Positions 28,732 to 39,384 of a DNA stretch of 64,000 nucleotides are shown piece after piece (the first letter of the stretch is position 1; each line of letters begins with the position of its first letter). This DNA is from Paludibacter sp. (GTDB lineage Bacteria; Bacteroidota; Bacteroidia; Bacteroidales; Paludibacteraceae): contig JANJVQ010000028.1 of assembly GCA_024710005.1 (NCBI GenBank), forward strand, positions 1 through 64,000, written 5' to 3'. The notes under the pieces were generated by a model that saw nothing but the letters and a program-made list of their open reading frames with translations, searched no databases and was not told the DNA's origin. Position numbers and translations under genes: made by a program.

Positions 28732-29802
28732 TCAGAAAATAAAGTTTACTTCAGGAATCAGACTAATTCCAAACTTATCGGCCACAGATTGTTGAATCAT
28801 CGCCGCAAGTTCTGCTATTTCTTTACCTTTTGCACCTCCGTAATTGACCAAAACGAGTGCCTGTTTTGCGTGCACGCCAACATTACCGATGGTACGTCCC
28901 TTCCATCCACACTGTTCAATCAACCAACCGGCCGGAATTTTCTCTGCCTGTTCGCTTATGTAATAATGCGGCATCTCTGGATATTGCAATTGTAATGCTT
29001 CATATCGTTCCCTCTTCACAACCGGATTCATAAAGAAGCTACCGGCATTTCCGAGGACTTTGGGATCCGGCAATTTTGATTCTCTGACCTGAATAATGGT
29101 ATTTCTGATATTTTCCAGATTCATGACTCCATTTTTGAGTACTTCTTTTTCCAGGTGATTGTATGACAGGTTGAAAACCGGTTTCTTTGACAACCGGATT
29201 ATCACGGAAGTTACGATAAACTGACCTTTTAGCTCTTTCTTAAATACACTTTCCCTGTAAGCGTAACGACATGCCTCCAGCTCAAAAGTACAGTGCTGTC
29301 CGTCCGCAATACGTACAGCATTTACCTTTTGCACCACATCTTTTATTTCAACACCATAAGCACCGATATTTTGAATGGCAGCAGCGCCGGTTTCCCCCGG
29401 AATCAACGAAAGGTTTTCAATACCCGACCAGCCTTGTTTCACGCAGTATTCAACTAAATCATCCCAGATTACACCCGAACCGACCTTAATTATTACGGCA
29501 TCTTCAGTTTCTTCTATCACCTGAATTCCTCTGATGGCCGAATGCAATACTACACCATCAAAATCATTCAGAAAAAGTAAATTACTGCCTTGCCCGATTA
29601 CCAACAAGGGGTTTTCTTTTATAAGTTGATGCTGCAGTATCTCAATCAATTCATTTTCAGAATCAAATTCAAAGAAATGCCTGGCGTTAACATTTAATCC
29701 AAAGGTGTTGAAATTTAGAAGAGAATGGTTTTGATAAAAATGCATGGTGTGTGTTGTTATGTAGTCACTAAAGTTGCTTGTGGCAATCAAGTCGGGAATC
29801 AA
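28732..29802 (-). CDS. murB: UDP-N-acetylenolpyruvoylglucosamine reductase
   Basis: NTFGLNVNARHFFEF, VIGQGSNLLFL, GETGAAAIQNIGAYGVEI, LGNAGSFFMNPVV. Confidence 0.94.
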   Translation of the reverse strand: MIPDLIATSNFSDYITTHTMHFYQNHSLLNFNTFGLNVNARHFFEFDSENELIEILQHQLIKENPLLVIGQGSNLLFLNDFDGVVLHSAIRGIQVIEETEDAVIIKVGSGVIWDDLVEYCVKQGWSGIENLSLIPGETGAAAIQNIGAYGVEIKDVVQKVNAVRIADGQHCTFELEACRYAYRESVFKKELKGQFIVTSVIIRLSKKPVFNLSYNHLEKEVLKNGVMNLENIRNTIIQVRESKLPDPKVLGNAGSFFMNPVVKRERYEALQLQYPEMPHYYISEQAEKIPAGWLIEQCGWKGRTIGNVGVHAKQALVLVNYGGAKGKEIAELAAMIQQSVADKFGISLIPEVNFIF

Positions 29803-29880
29803 GTCATGGGTTCATCTGTCACTAAAGTTGTTTGTGGGAATCAATTTGGGAATCAAGTTGAGAATCAAGTTTAGAATCAT
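29762..29880. repeat. 12-bp periodic minisatellite (gggaatcaagtt-like) with a higher-order duplication
   Basis: gggaatcaattt|gggaatcaagtt|gagaatcaagtt|tagaatcatatc; gtcactaaagttg occurs twice. Confidence 0.8.
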
Positions 29881-29903
29881 ATCTTAGTAGGATTTAAAAC
29901 TTA

Positions 29904-30689
29904 TCAAATCCTTGTCTTCTTCTTCAGCTCGAAATCCCTTCCCAGGTATTTTTCTCTTACTACCGGATTATCAGCCAGTTCCTGCGAAGTTCCCTGATAC
30001 AATATCCTTCCTTCGAATAAAAGATAAGCCCGGTCGGTAATACTCAGGGTTTCATCCACATTGTGGTCGGTAATAAGGATGCCGATATTTTTATCTTTCA
30101 GTTTCCAGACTATGTCCTGAATATCCTGCACGGCAATTGGGTCGACACCGGCAAAAGGCTCATCGAGCATGATAAAACGGGGTTCGATTGCCAGACAGCG
30201 GGCAATTTCTGTACGTCTGCGTTCTCCTCCTGACAGCCGGTCACCGATATTGTGACGAACATGTTCCAGGTTAAATTCGGCAATGAGTGTCTCCAGCTTT
30301 TCATGTTGATATTCCTTGCTGAATTTGGTCATCTCGAGCACCGACCTGATGTTGTCCTCAACCGACATTTTGCGGAAAACCGATGCTTCCTGAGCCAGAT
30401 ACCCGATACCACTTTGCGCTCTTTTATACACCGGATAGTTAGTAATATCCACATCATTCAGGAAAATGTTTCCGGAATTTGGTGTGACCAACCCGGTTGT
30501 CATGTAGAATGTTGTTGTTTTACCGGCACCGTTCGGTCCAAGCAAGCCAACAATTTCCCCCTGCTTCACATCAATGGAAACATCATTTACAACCAGACGT
30601 TTACCGTATTTCTTATATAGATGTTCGGTGCGTAGCACCATTCCTTCGTTATTCATATTATTATCGTTATTCATGTAGAGACAGGGCAT
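29904..30689 (-). CDS. lptB: LPS export ABC transporter ATP-binding protein (real start probably at an internal Met, e.g. MVLRTEH)
   Basis: [62 protein letters not shown]. Confidence 0.94.
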   Translation of the reverse strand: MPCLYMNNDNNMNNEGMVLRTEHLYKKYGKRLVVNDVSIDVKQGEIVGLLGPNGAGKTTTFYMTTGLVTPNSGNIFLNDVDITNYPVYKRAQSGIGYLAQEASVFRKMSVEDNIRSVLEMTKFSKEYQHEKLETLIAEFNLEHVRHNIGDRLSGGERRRTEIARCLAIEPRFIMLDEPFAGVDPIAVQDIQDIVWKLKDKNIGILITDHNVDETLSITDRAYLLFEGRILYQGTSQELADNPVVREKYLGRDFELKKKTRI

Positions 30690-30702
30690 GCCCTGTCTCT
30701 AC
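30675..30702. repeat. 28-bp perfect palindrome gtagagacagggca|tgccctgtctctac
   Basis: Direct reading; 14-bp arms. Confidence 0.9.
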
Positions 30703-30733
30703 GTTTTCCGTTTTCCGCTATTCGCTATTCGCT
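30702..30733. repeat. Heptamer array (minus strand gaatagc x2, ggaaaac x2)
   Basis: Direct reading. Confidence 0.85.
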
Positions 30734-31246
30734 TTTTTTATACCACCCCGCATACATGGCGTAATTATGTGCAATTTTACGGTTCATCTCATGTGTTTGT
30801 TCAGGTTCAACGTTCTTGACAAATTTGGCCGGCACTCCTGCCCACAAGGTATAGGGCGGAATTTTCGTATTACTCAACACCAGGGAACCGGCTGCTACAA
30901 TGGCACCCTCTCCTACTTCAGCATAATCGAGCAATGTTGCACCCATACCTATCAGGGCGTAATTATCTATTTTGGCTCCGTGTACTGTAACATTATGTCC
31001 CACTGAAACATAATCTCCAATCTCAACAACCGACTTCTCGTATAAAGTATGTAACACTGAGCCATCCTGAATATTAACATGATTTCCGATGCGAATCGAA
31101 TTTACGTCGCCACGAAGTACCGCATTGAACCAAATACTACAACCATCACCTATTACAACATCCCCTATGATGGTGGCATTTTCAGCCAAATAACAATCTT
31201 TTCCAAATTTCGGGTCATAACCCCTGACCGATTTAATCAATGCCAT
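30725..31246 (-). CDS. gamma-carbonic anhydrase family protein
   Basis: Left-handed beta-helix hexapeptide repeats, VSVGHNVTVHGAKIDNYALIGMGA. Confidence 0.9.
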   Translation of the reverse strand: MALIKSVRGYDPKFGKDCYLAENATIIGDVVIGDGCSIWFNAVLRGDVNSIRIGNHVNIQDGSVLHTLYEKSVVEIGDYVSVGHNVTVHGAKIDNYALIGMGATLLDYAEVGEGAIVAAGSLVLSNTKIPPYTLWAGVPAKFVKNVEPEQTHEMNRKIAHNYAMYAGWYKKSE

Positions 31247-31259
31247 AAATAAACTAATT

Positions 31260-32489
31260 TTATCTGAACTGAAGTCCTTTATCTGTCGGAATAAAAAGAA
31301 TATGTAACAAACGTTCTTCTCTCCAGATAACCCTGACCAATACCAATATCAATAATGGGATAATTGAAGTTAAAGTTCCATGAGAAATGAACAAGGTTAT
31401 TACTACATATAGCACGATTAACAACAAATAAATGACATTGTAGAAGAAGAAAAACTTCCTGGGACTTCTTTTCCATAACATCAAAGCCAGCATGATATTC
31501 ATGGGATTTAGCCACAAAATATTCAGGTTGCTACCAGTAATCGGATGTTCGGAAAAAAACATAAAAAAGAAGATCAACATACCGCCTAAACCCGTCGTCA
31601 AATATAAAATTGTATCAAATATTTTATTGGCGATGTCATCCATATTTGTTTTAAAAATCATCAGTATAATGCCGATTATCAACCAAATCAGACTGATTGT
31701 AAAAGGGTGAAGTATCCAGAAGGTTGTCGAAGCGGTTTCAGTTACCGGTTCACCTTTAACAAGCATTTTAACACTCTTTACTATCTTTCTTTCCTGCAAT
31801 CCGTTGTTCAGGCTCATTATCTTTGACCTTTGGATGACGTCCTTTAATTTTTCAGGTAAAAAAACACTTGATTGCATCCCTACATTTCTATCTGCATCAA
31901 CACCAAAAAGCAAATTGATACCCACTTCTGCCCATGGAACATCCGAAAGATAAGCGGTTATCATGTTGCGATACGAATCCTCCTCCAGCTGATTATCGCC
32001 TACAAGCACTCCACTCAACGACTTACTAATCATTTCATAGGGACGGGTTGCACAATTATCATACACAAAATTATACCTGTACATCCTGTTTTGAGGAAGG
32101 TAGTTAATCGTGAGCAGCTCAATCAGTTTACGCTTTTCACCTTGAGTCAAATCCAGTTCCTGTTCCCATACCGTTGATCCTCTCTCCCTGTATTCCTGAA
32201 GGAAATTCTCTGTAGGGTATACGCCAAGCAGATAATCGGTATGCCCTCTCATAAATTTCCAGTAAAAATGTTCGGTTCTGAAATCAAAAATACCGTAATT
32301 AAAAACAATATCGACGCCTTCTGTATCACGGATTCTGATTGCAGTATGTCCGAATTTTGCATACAAGGCATCGCCCGGCTCACAGGTAATTAAACTCACA
32401 ACTGTCGAGTCACCAAGATTAATGGTCTGGGAGTTCAGATTATAAATTCCCGTTAGCAAAAAAATAAGCAGAATAATACGTTGTCTCAT
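31260..32489 (-). CDS. DUF4105-type membrane protein
   Basis: ALYAKFGHTAIRIRD...NYGIFDF, YDNCATRPYEMI. Confidence 0.8.
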   Translation of the reverse strand: MRQRIILLIFLLTGIYNLNSQTINLGDSTVVSLITCEPGDALYAKFGHTAIRIRDTEGVDIVFNYGIFDFRTEHFYWKFMRGHTDYLLGVYPTENFLQEYRERGSTVWEQELDLTQGEKRKLIELLTINYLPQNRMYRYNFVYDNCATRPYEMISKSLSGVLVGDNQLEEDSYRNMITAYLSDVPWAEVGINLLFGVDADRNVGMQSSVFLPEKLKDVIQRSKIMSLNNGLQERKIVKSVKMLVKGEPVTETASTTFWILHPFTISLIWLIIGIILMIFKTNMDDIANKIFDTILYLTTGLGGMLIFFFMFFSEHPITGSNLNILWLNPMNIMLALMLWKRSPRKFFFFYNVIYLLLIVLYVVITLFISHGTLTSIIPLLILVLVRVIWREERLLHILFIPTDKGLQFR

Positions 32490-32678
32490 GTTGTACGGGG
32501 TTGGATTAGTTCCGGCAAAAGTAAGAATTTTTATTCAATAGTTAAAGAACAATCCGCTGAATCATCATAATCAATAATCACCAAAAATGTTTTTTTTACA
32601 TAAAAATATTGTTTTTGTCAAAAAACAATTAAATTTGTGCTGTAAAACAGTGTTATCTAACATATTTTATTTTTAGAT

Positions 32679-33380
32679 ATGGCTAAAAAAATTACTTCAG
32701 CTCCCAGATCAATTGACGAAGTGATGACCGTATGGGATGTTTTGACACCGGACGAAAGACAGTTTGTCAGGCATAACCACACCATACATCATTTCAAAAA
32801 AAATGAAATGATTCACTGCGAGGGTGAAATACCTACACACATGATGATCCTTGAATCCGGAAAGGTAAAAGTTTATAAAGAAGGTGTCGGAAGCCGCGCT
32901 CAAATAATCCGCATGTTAAAACCCGGCGAACACTTCGGCTACAGGGCAATCATTGCCAACGAACCATACAACACCAACGTGGCGGCATTCGAAGCATCAA
33001 CCATCTTTATGATCAAGGCTGAAATTTTTCTATCTATTCTGAAACACAATAACGCTTTTTGTTACAGATTTTTGGAAGAAATTGCGAGTGATCTGGGTGC
33101 ATCCGATGCCCGTACAGTCAACCTGACCCAGAAACACATCCGGGGCAGACTGGCAGAAGCCTTGCTGATGCTCAAAAAAAACTACGGCATGGAAGAAGAC
33201 GGGGCAACCATCAGCATCTATCTTTCAAGAGAAGATTTGGCAAATCTATCGAATATGACAACATCCAATGCCATACGTACCTTATCCAACTTTGTAAACG
33301 AACAGGTGATTGCCATGGATGGCCGTAAATTAAAAATTATTGATGAAGAAAGGCTGGTCAGAATCAGCAAAATGGGTTAA
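32679..33380 (+). CDS. Crp/Fnr-family transcriptional regulator
   Basis: cNMP-binding fold and LSREDLANLSNMTTSNAIRTLSNFVNEQVI HTH. Confidence 0.9.
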   Translation: MAKKITSAPRSIDEVMTVWDVLTPDERQFVRHNHTIHHFKKNEMIHCEGEIPTHMMILESGKVKVYKEGVGSRAQIIRMLKPGEHFGYRAIIANEPYNTNVAAFEASTIFMIKAEIFLSILKHNNAFCYRFLEEIASDLGASDARTVNLTQKHIRGRLAEALLMLKKNYGMEEDGATISIYLSREDLANLSNMTTSNAIRTLSNFVNEQVIAMDGRKLKIIDEERLVRISKMG

Positions 33381-33391
33381 CCATACAAATT

Positions 33392-35605
33392 ATGACTGCA
33401 TCTCAGATTGATTCAACATACAAAGCAATTGTCGGTTTATTACAAACAGGTAAACTCAAACTCGCGTTTGACAAGACACGCATGCTGGTAAATGAACTCC
33501 AGTGGGGAGATATCAATGACCAATTTGAGGAAATGCTTCAAAACTACCGGTTTATGCTTCAGTATTTCATAGCCGGCGTTGAAGATCCTGATCGCAAGGT
33601 CATTTACAACAAACTGATAGCCAAACTAATCAACATCAACGCTTTACTAAGAGAAGAATTGATGATGCGCAATGCTACCAGTTTCGAGTTTACCCAAAAA
33701 AGATATTTTCCGCACAAATTACATTTCAGCTCAACAGCTGATTTATACGATTCGCTGTTGTATTTTCACCAGCAAAAAGCCATGCTGGATGACCTCTTGC
33801 CCGATGCAGAAAAAGAAGCCAAAAGATTAAGAAATAATTTCGAAAAACTACTCCCTGATTTATTTGCCATTTTCTGGTTGAACACCAGAATCAGGGGTGA
33901 CGAGAAACGTGTTTTCCAGCAAATACTGCAGACCTCTTATCCAGGGAATCTGGAAAAAAGTCTGCTTATCTCAGCGCTGACCCTCAACTTGTGGCGCATG
34001 TTCGATGAAGAAAAACTCTTGCTTTTGCTTGATGCCTGTACGCATGAGCATATGGCTGTCAGGCAAAGGGCATTAGTCGGTCTGTGCTTCATTCTCACCA
34101 AACACAATAGTCTGATGCCCTATTATCCGGCAGTAAGAAACAGACTTGTGGTTCTGGCAGATGAAACATCCATCGTTGAGAGCCTGAAGAACATTATGCT
34201 ACTTATTATCGGAACAACCGATACCGACAGGATTACAAAGAAAATGAAGGAAGAAATTCTTCCGGAAGTAATGAAAATCAGTCCGATGATTAAGGATAAG
34301 TTTGATGCAGAAACCCTGATGAAATCTGACGAGTGGGATGAAGAAAATCCGGAATGGAATGAAATTTTGGAACAAAGTGGCGTTGCCGACAAACTTCAAG
34401 AGCTTACTGAGTTACAGATGGAAGGAGCAGATGTGTACATGAGCACCTTTTCAATGCTGAAAAACTTCCCTTTTTTCAATGAAACAGCACATTGGTTTTT
34501 GACTTTTGACCCTGATTTTTCTGCCGTTCATGAATTATTCGAAAAAAATGACAAATCCATTCTTGCTGCATTTCTGAACAACAGTGTAATCTGCAATTCA
34601 GATAAATACTCATTTTGCCTGAGCGCGCTCCAAATGCCTTATAGTCAGCGCGACATCATGAGCCGCACTTTCAAGGCTGAGGCAGAACAGCTCGAGGAAA
34701 TCAATAAAGATGAGGCGATTCTGAATCCGGATTTAGCAGCCAGGAATATTGCCCGTCAGTATATTCAGGATTTATTCAGGTTCTTCAGGATACACCCTCA
34801 TCATACTGATTTTCAGGATATGTTTAACTTCTCATTGAACATACATGAGACTGGATTTTTCGATTTACTGGCATCGGGGAGTGACATCAAAATGCAGGTT
34901 GCAGAATATTATTTCACTAAAAAATTATACCCGCAGGCAATTGTACTTTTCTCAGAATTGATTGAAGAACAGGAGCCTTCAGCTGCTTTATACCAGAAAA
35001 TCGGATTTGCTTACCAGAAGAACTCACAAATTCAGGAAGCATTGGATGCTTACATCAAATCTGATATGATTTTGCCGGATGATATCTGGACGGTTAAGAA
35101 AATTGCCTTGTGTTTCCGTTTAACAGGAAATTATGAAAAAGCCCTGGAACACTACAAACATGCTGATTTTCTTAAGCCCCATCAGTATAATACAAAAATG
35201 CAGATAGCCAACTGTTTAATCGGATTAAACAAGCATAAAGAAGCCCTGCACATTTATGCTGATATAGAAAAAACAGATCCGGACAATGAAAAACTGTGGA
35301 AAGCAATCAGTTGGTGTGCTTTTGTTTCTAAAAACATCCATCAGGCTGATTATTATATGGAAAAAGTCCTATCAAATGTCCCGGATGCGACTGATCTACT
35401 GAATGCCGGTCACATTGCATTTTGCAGGAAAGACAGAGCACGCGCCTTAAAATATTATCAAAACAGCCTGGAATTACGCGATGGAAATCTGCAATTAATC
35501 ATTGATCAAATCAATAAAGACAGGGAATTCCTGATTTTAAACGGCATTTCCCCGGACGAAATATCCCTGCTTTCAGATGAATTATCCTTTCACACCGAGC
35601 AATAA
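33392..35605 (+). CDS. TPR-repeat protein
   Basis: C-terminal TPRs. Confidence 0.75.
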   Translation: MTASQIDSTYKAIVGLLQTGKLKLAFDKTRMLVNELQWGDINDQFEEMLQNYRFMLQYFIAGVEDPDRKVIYNKLIAKLININALLREELMMRNATSFEFTQKRYFPHKLHFSSTADLYDSLLYFHQQKAMLDDLLPDAEKEAKRLRNNFEKLLPDLFAIFWLNTRIRGDEKRVFQQILQTSYPGNLEKSLLISALTLNLWRMFDEEKLLLLLDACTHEHMAVRQRALVGLCFILTKHNSLMPYYPAVRNRLVVLADETSIVESLKNIMLLIIGTTDTDRITKKMKEEILPEVMKISPMIKDKFDAETLMKSDEWDEENPEWNEILEQSGVADKLQELTELQMEGADVYMSTFSMLKNFPFFNETAHWFLTFDPDFSAVHELFEKNDKSILAAFLNNSVICNSDKYSFCLSALQMPYSQRDIMSRTFKAEAEQLEEINKDEAILNPDLAARNIARQYIQDLFRFFRIHPHHTDFQDMFNFSLNIHETGFFDLLASGSDIKMQVAEYYFTKKLYPQAIVLFSELIEEQEPSAALYQKIGFAYQKNSQIQEALDAYIKSDMILPDDIWTVKKIALCFRLTGNYEKALEHYKHADFLKPHQYNTKMQIANCLIGLNKHKEALHIYADIEKTDPDNEKLWKAISWCAFVSKNIHQADYYMEKVLSNVPDATDLLNAGHIAFCRKDRARALKYYQNSLELRDGNLQLIIDQINKDREFLILNGISPDEISLLSDELSFHTEQ

Positions 35606-35617
35606 AGCTATTAAACA

Positions 35618-36541
35618 ATGAAAGGACTCGTAATAAAAAACACAGGCAGTTGGTATCAGGTCAGAACAGATCAGGAGGAAACTTTTGAATGTAAAATAAA
35701 AGGTAATCTGCGACTGAAAGACATCAAAAGCACAAACCCCATTGCTGTGGGCGATTTTGTTGAATTTAGCGCGATAGAAGAAAAGGTTGGATTGATTTCA
35801 GCCATTTACGACCGAAAGAATTATATCATCCGCAGATCTTCCAATTTATCAAAACAGTCACATATTCTGGCTGCAAATCTGGATTTGGTAGTATTGGTAA
35901 TTACAATCAGATATCCGGAGACCTCCACTGTTTTTATCGACCGATTCATAGCTTCAGCCGAAGCATACAATGTTCCGGCCTGTATCCTGATTAATAAAAC
36001 CGACTTGTATACCGAAGATGAAATGCAATATGCAGAAGCGCTAAAAACACTGTATGAGTCTATTGGTTATCCGGTATTTATGTTATCTGCCATCAAACCG
36101 GATACTTTTGATACTTTTAAGCAATTCTTAACCGGAAAAACCATCCTGATTTCGGGCAACTCGGGTGTAGGCAAATCCACCTTAATCAACGCGATTTTAC
36201 CAGAGTCGCTGGCAAAAACCGGTGAGATTTCAAGTTATCACAATAAAGGTACCCATACAACGACCTTCTCTCAACTCTATCAACTTGAGAATGGTGCACA
36301 GTTAATTGACACTCCCGGGATCAAAGGATTTGGCACAGTAGACATGGAGGCAGATGAAATCAGCCATTACTTTAAAGAGATATTCAAAACATCAAAAAAA
36401 TGTCGGTTTACAAATTGCACACATGTACATGAACCGGGATGCGCTGTACTGATGGCAGTTGAAAATCACCAAATCAGTCTTTCCAGATACCAGAGTTATT
36501 TAAGTATTTTATCGGATTTTAAAACAGGTAAGTACAGATGA
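35618..36541 (+). CDS. rsgA: ribosome small subunit-dependent GTPase A
   Basis: GNSGVGKSTLINAIL, DTPGIKGFG, CRFTNCTHVHEPGCAV zinc motif. Confidence 0.94.
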   Translation: MKGLVIKNTGSWYQVRTDQEETFECKIKGNLRLKDIKSTNPIAVGDFVEFSAIEEKVGLISAIYDRKNYIIRRSSNLSKQSHILAANLDLVVLVITIRYPETSTVFIDRFIASAEAYNVPACILINKTDLYTEDEMQYAEALKTLYESIGYPVFMLSAIKPDTFDTFKQFLTGKTILISGNSGVGKSTLINAILPESLAKTGEISSYHNKGTHTTTFSQLYQLENGAQLIDTPGIKGFGTVDMEADEISHYFKEIFKTSKKCRFTNCTHVHEPGCAVLMAVENHQISLSRYQSYLSILSDFKTGKYR

Positions 36542-36550
36542 AAATTCATA

Positions 36551-39316
36551 CTACTGATTTTTCATAAAATATGCAACCCGTGTATATTGCCCGTTATTAA
36601 CCTTTACAAAATACAATCCCGGCAACAAATCATTTACCTTCAGCATTACCTCGTGATTATATGTTTTGTGATATTTTAGTAATTTACCACGAAGATTAAA
36701 GATATTTATTTCAGTAACATTGGAGTTAATTTGATCAAACTGTATATGTAAATTATCGACTACCGGATTGGGACTTAGCCTGCATTGAAAATCCGGGTAT
36801 TCTTCAATAACAATCCCTGAAACAACATCAGTTTCGAGTTCTGCATTGATTTCGTATGTACCTGGATTCACTTCAAAAACAATATATTTACCTTCAACCT
36901 CACTGTATGAGGTTTTATAATCCTGTTCAATAAAAAAATTATCGGACCAGATAACTGTATTATTCAAATAGATTGATTTTATTTTCTTGTCAGGATACGG
37001 ATTTACGGGTATCCCAATCACTGCTTTTGTTTTGTCCGGCGATATGAGTTTCAGTTGATATTTCAGTGAATCCTTGATTATTTCTACTTCAATATTTCCC
37101 TTAACGGATGGTGTAACAGACCTGACATAATTCAAATTTCCTTCCTGAGGAAAAACCCGGTATGTATCAAAACCCGGGGTCAGTGGGGCAACTCCACTGC
37201 AGTACTTCGACATAAGAATCAAAGGCCCACCCGACCAGGCATGATTATTCGATCCTCCACTATCAAAATACTCAGACAACGTTGTTCCGGGATCTTCTAC
37301 CATTCTTAAATATCGGTCCGGATGTTTCATACGTGCCATTGCATCCTTTTCATAGCCCATCACAAATAAAGCTTCAAGCACGTATTTCTCCATATAGGGG
37401 CTCGCACCTCTCCTTGTCAACAATAAATTTCTGATTTTGCTCCATTTGGTTTTATCTGCAAAGCCTGCTAAAACAGCCATTGCATTAGCCCTGTCATCAG
37501 TTAACCCAGTGTAAGTCGGGGATCTGTACCCAAGTCCATTCCAAAAGACATCATTAAAACTATTTTTTATATATTGCATCCGGTTATGGTACACTAATGT
37601 ATCCATTGGATTCCCCGATAAAACCGCCATTTCTTTGGCTGCTTTCAAGGCCAGATAATACCATGTATTTTGAATGATTTCAGAATCAATATCTTCACCC
37701 CAGTCCGACCAGTCCCATCCACCGAGCCTGTAAGTCAGCAAACCATTGGATTTAAACATCCACAAGTCAAGATAATTTTTGATATTTGGATAAACTTCAG
37801 CAATTGTGGTTGTATCACCCGTGTACATAAAATAATTCCAGAAACCGAATTCACCTACCGTGGCCAACATCTGTGCAGGCAATTCATTCTCCCAGTTTCC
37901 TGAAGGGACCGGAGCATATAAAGACCTGTCCTCTCGTTGCCATTCAATTAAGTTACTGATTGATTTTCTGGATAACAGGTCAGATTTTCTATCAAGCGCA
38001 TAAAATGATTTCCCGATATGGATTACAGCATCTCCCCACCACAACGCCCTTTCCCTGTCGGGACAATCCATATAATTATCACGCATGGCCAGATAAAGCG
38101 TTCGTTGCGCTTTTTGCCATAATTTATTATAAAAAACATCATCGGACAGAAACGAACCTGCCATTTCAGCATCATAGCCCGACTCTCTGTATTTAAGCGA
38201 CTTAACCGTCACACCAACCGGAATAGAATAAAAAAGCTTATGTCCGTTCATCCATCCTAATGATTCATATCGCGAGATTCCTGGAGCAGCAAGATATTCG
38301 GCCATAACCCCTTTATCGCGCCAGTTATGATAACTATCGCCATAAATAAAAATTTCTTTACTTTCCGTTGTTTCAATTTCAAGGTAAGGAGTTATCTGCG
38401 CGTTATAAGGTAAATCCGCGACAATAAGAACTCGCTTCGTTGTTCTATATGGCAGGGTAATCTGTTGCCCTTCAACAAAAATACTTTCATAATCACGTAA
38501 TTCAGAATTCTTCCATTGCGGTATAGGTCTCAGCCACAACGAATTCCAGGGAGCAACAGGAGGAATGCCTTTTTCAACTGCTACCGGCCAAAAAGAATCA
38601 TCATATTCAGGCTCTTTCCAGTCACCAATTGTATCATTAACTGCATTATACCTGATCAACGATTCTGAAAGTCTGACGTTAGGCTGGCTGTTTACTGTCG
38701 ACCTTTCATAAGATGGATGAATGATCATTTTCCAGGTAGCATCACTTTTAATGATAACATTTCCCAAATTACATTCAAATAAAAATCCGCCTTTACTACT
38801 GTCATGATGCGAGAACCCGTCTTTACCGAAATACCATACCTGTACAGCAATCACATTTTTTCCGGTTCGCAGGAACTTTTTTATATCAACCAGTTCATAA
38901 TAAGTGTCATCGGGGGTTGGACCGCGTTTCAAACCACCTTCAAGAATAACCTCCTGTCCATTGATCCATAACCAGTATTTGGAATCAACCGCTATTTTTG
39001 CTTTTGCTGTTACAGGAATTTCATCAAGCAAAAAAGTTTTTCTGAAACAAGCCCATGTATTTGCCGGTCCATCTGCTTCCTGCCAAATCCAATTAGCATT
39101 CCATGTAGTTATTCCAACATTCAGCTTTTTACTTTTAATAACAGAAAACAAATTTCTGTCAGGTGTCTCATCAGCCGGAAATCCTTTGTTTTGATTATTG
39201 AGGTTAACATCCTGAGCTTTCAAAACAGGAAAAATGGATAAACCTGCAAAAAAAAGTAACAGAAAAATCTGTTTCAGTTTTTTTGTTTGATTGTATTTCT
39301 CAGGAATATCAGCCAT
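36551..39316 (-). CDS. alpha-L-rhamnosidase-like GH78 family protein with C-terminal T9SS sorting domain
   Basis: MRDNYMDCPDRERALWWGDAV and EDPGTTLSEYFDSGGSNNHAWSGGP; C-terminal NPVVDNLHIQF...GLYFVKVNNGQ. Confidence 0.85.
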   Translation of the reverse strand: MADIPEKYNQTKKLKQIFLLLFFAGLSIFPVLKAQDVNLNNQNKGFPADETPDRNLFSVIKSKKLNVGITTWNANWIWQEADGPANTWACFRKTFLLDEIPVTAKAKIAVDSKYWLWINGQEVILEGGLKRGPTPDDTYYELVDIKKFLRTGKNVIAVQVWYFGKDGFSHHDSSKGGFLFECNLGNVIIKSDATWKMIIHPSYERSTVNSQPNVRLSESLIRYNAVNDTIGDWKEPEYDDSFWPVAVEKGIPPVAPWNSLWLRPIPQWKNSELRDYESIFVEGQQITLPYRTTKRVLIVADLPYNAQITPYLEIETTESKEIFIYGDSYHNWRDKGVMAEYLAAPGISRYESLGWMNGHKLFYSIPVGVTVKSLKYRESGYDAEMAGSFLSDDVFYNKLWQKAQRTLYLAMRDNYMDCPDRERALWWGDAVIHIGKSFYALDRKSDLLSRKSISNLIEWQREDRSLYAPVPSGNWENELPAQMLATVGEFGFWNYFMYTGDTTTIAEVYPNIKNYLDLWMFKSNGLLTYRLGGWDWSDWGEDIDSEIIQNTWYYLALKAAKEMAVLSGNPMDTLVYHNRMQYIKNSFNDVFWNGLGYRSPTYTGLTDDRANAMAVLAGFADKTKWSKIRNLLLTRRGASPYMEKYVLEALFVMGYEKDAMARMKHPDRYLRMVEDPGTTLSEYFDSGGSNNHAWSGGPLILMSKYCSGVAPLTPGFDTYRVFPQEGNLNYVRSVTPSVKGNIEVEIIKDSLKYQLKLISPDKTKAVIGIPVNPYPDKKIKSIYLNNTVIWSDNFFIEQDYKTSYSEVEGKYIVFEVNPGTYEINAELETDVVSGIVIEEYPDFQCRLSPNPVVDNLHIQFDQINSNVTEINIFNLRGKLLKYHKTYNHEVMLKVNDLLPGLYFVKVNNGQYTRVAYFMKNQ

Positions 39317-39384
39317 ATAAAGATAAACTATTTAAATGTAACAACTTAAACACGGTTAAGTTCGACAAAGATAGAAAATCTTTT

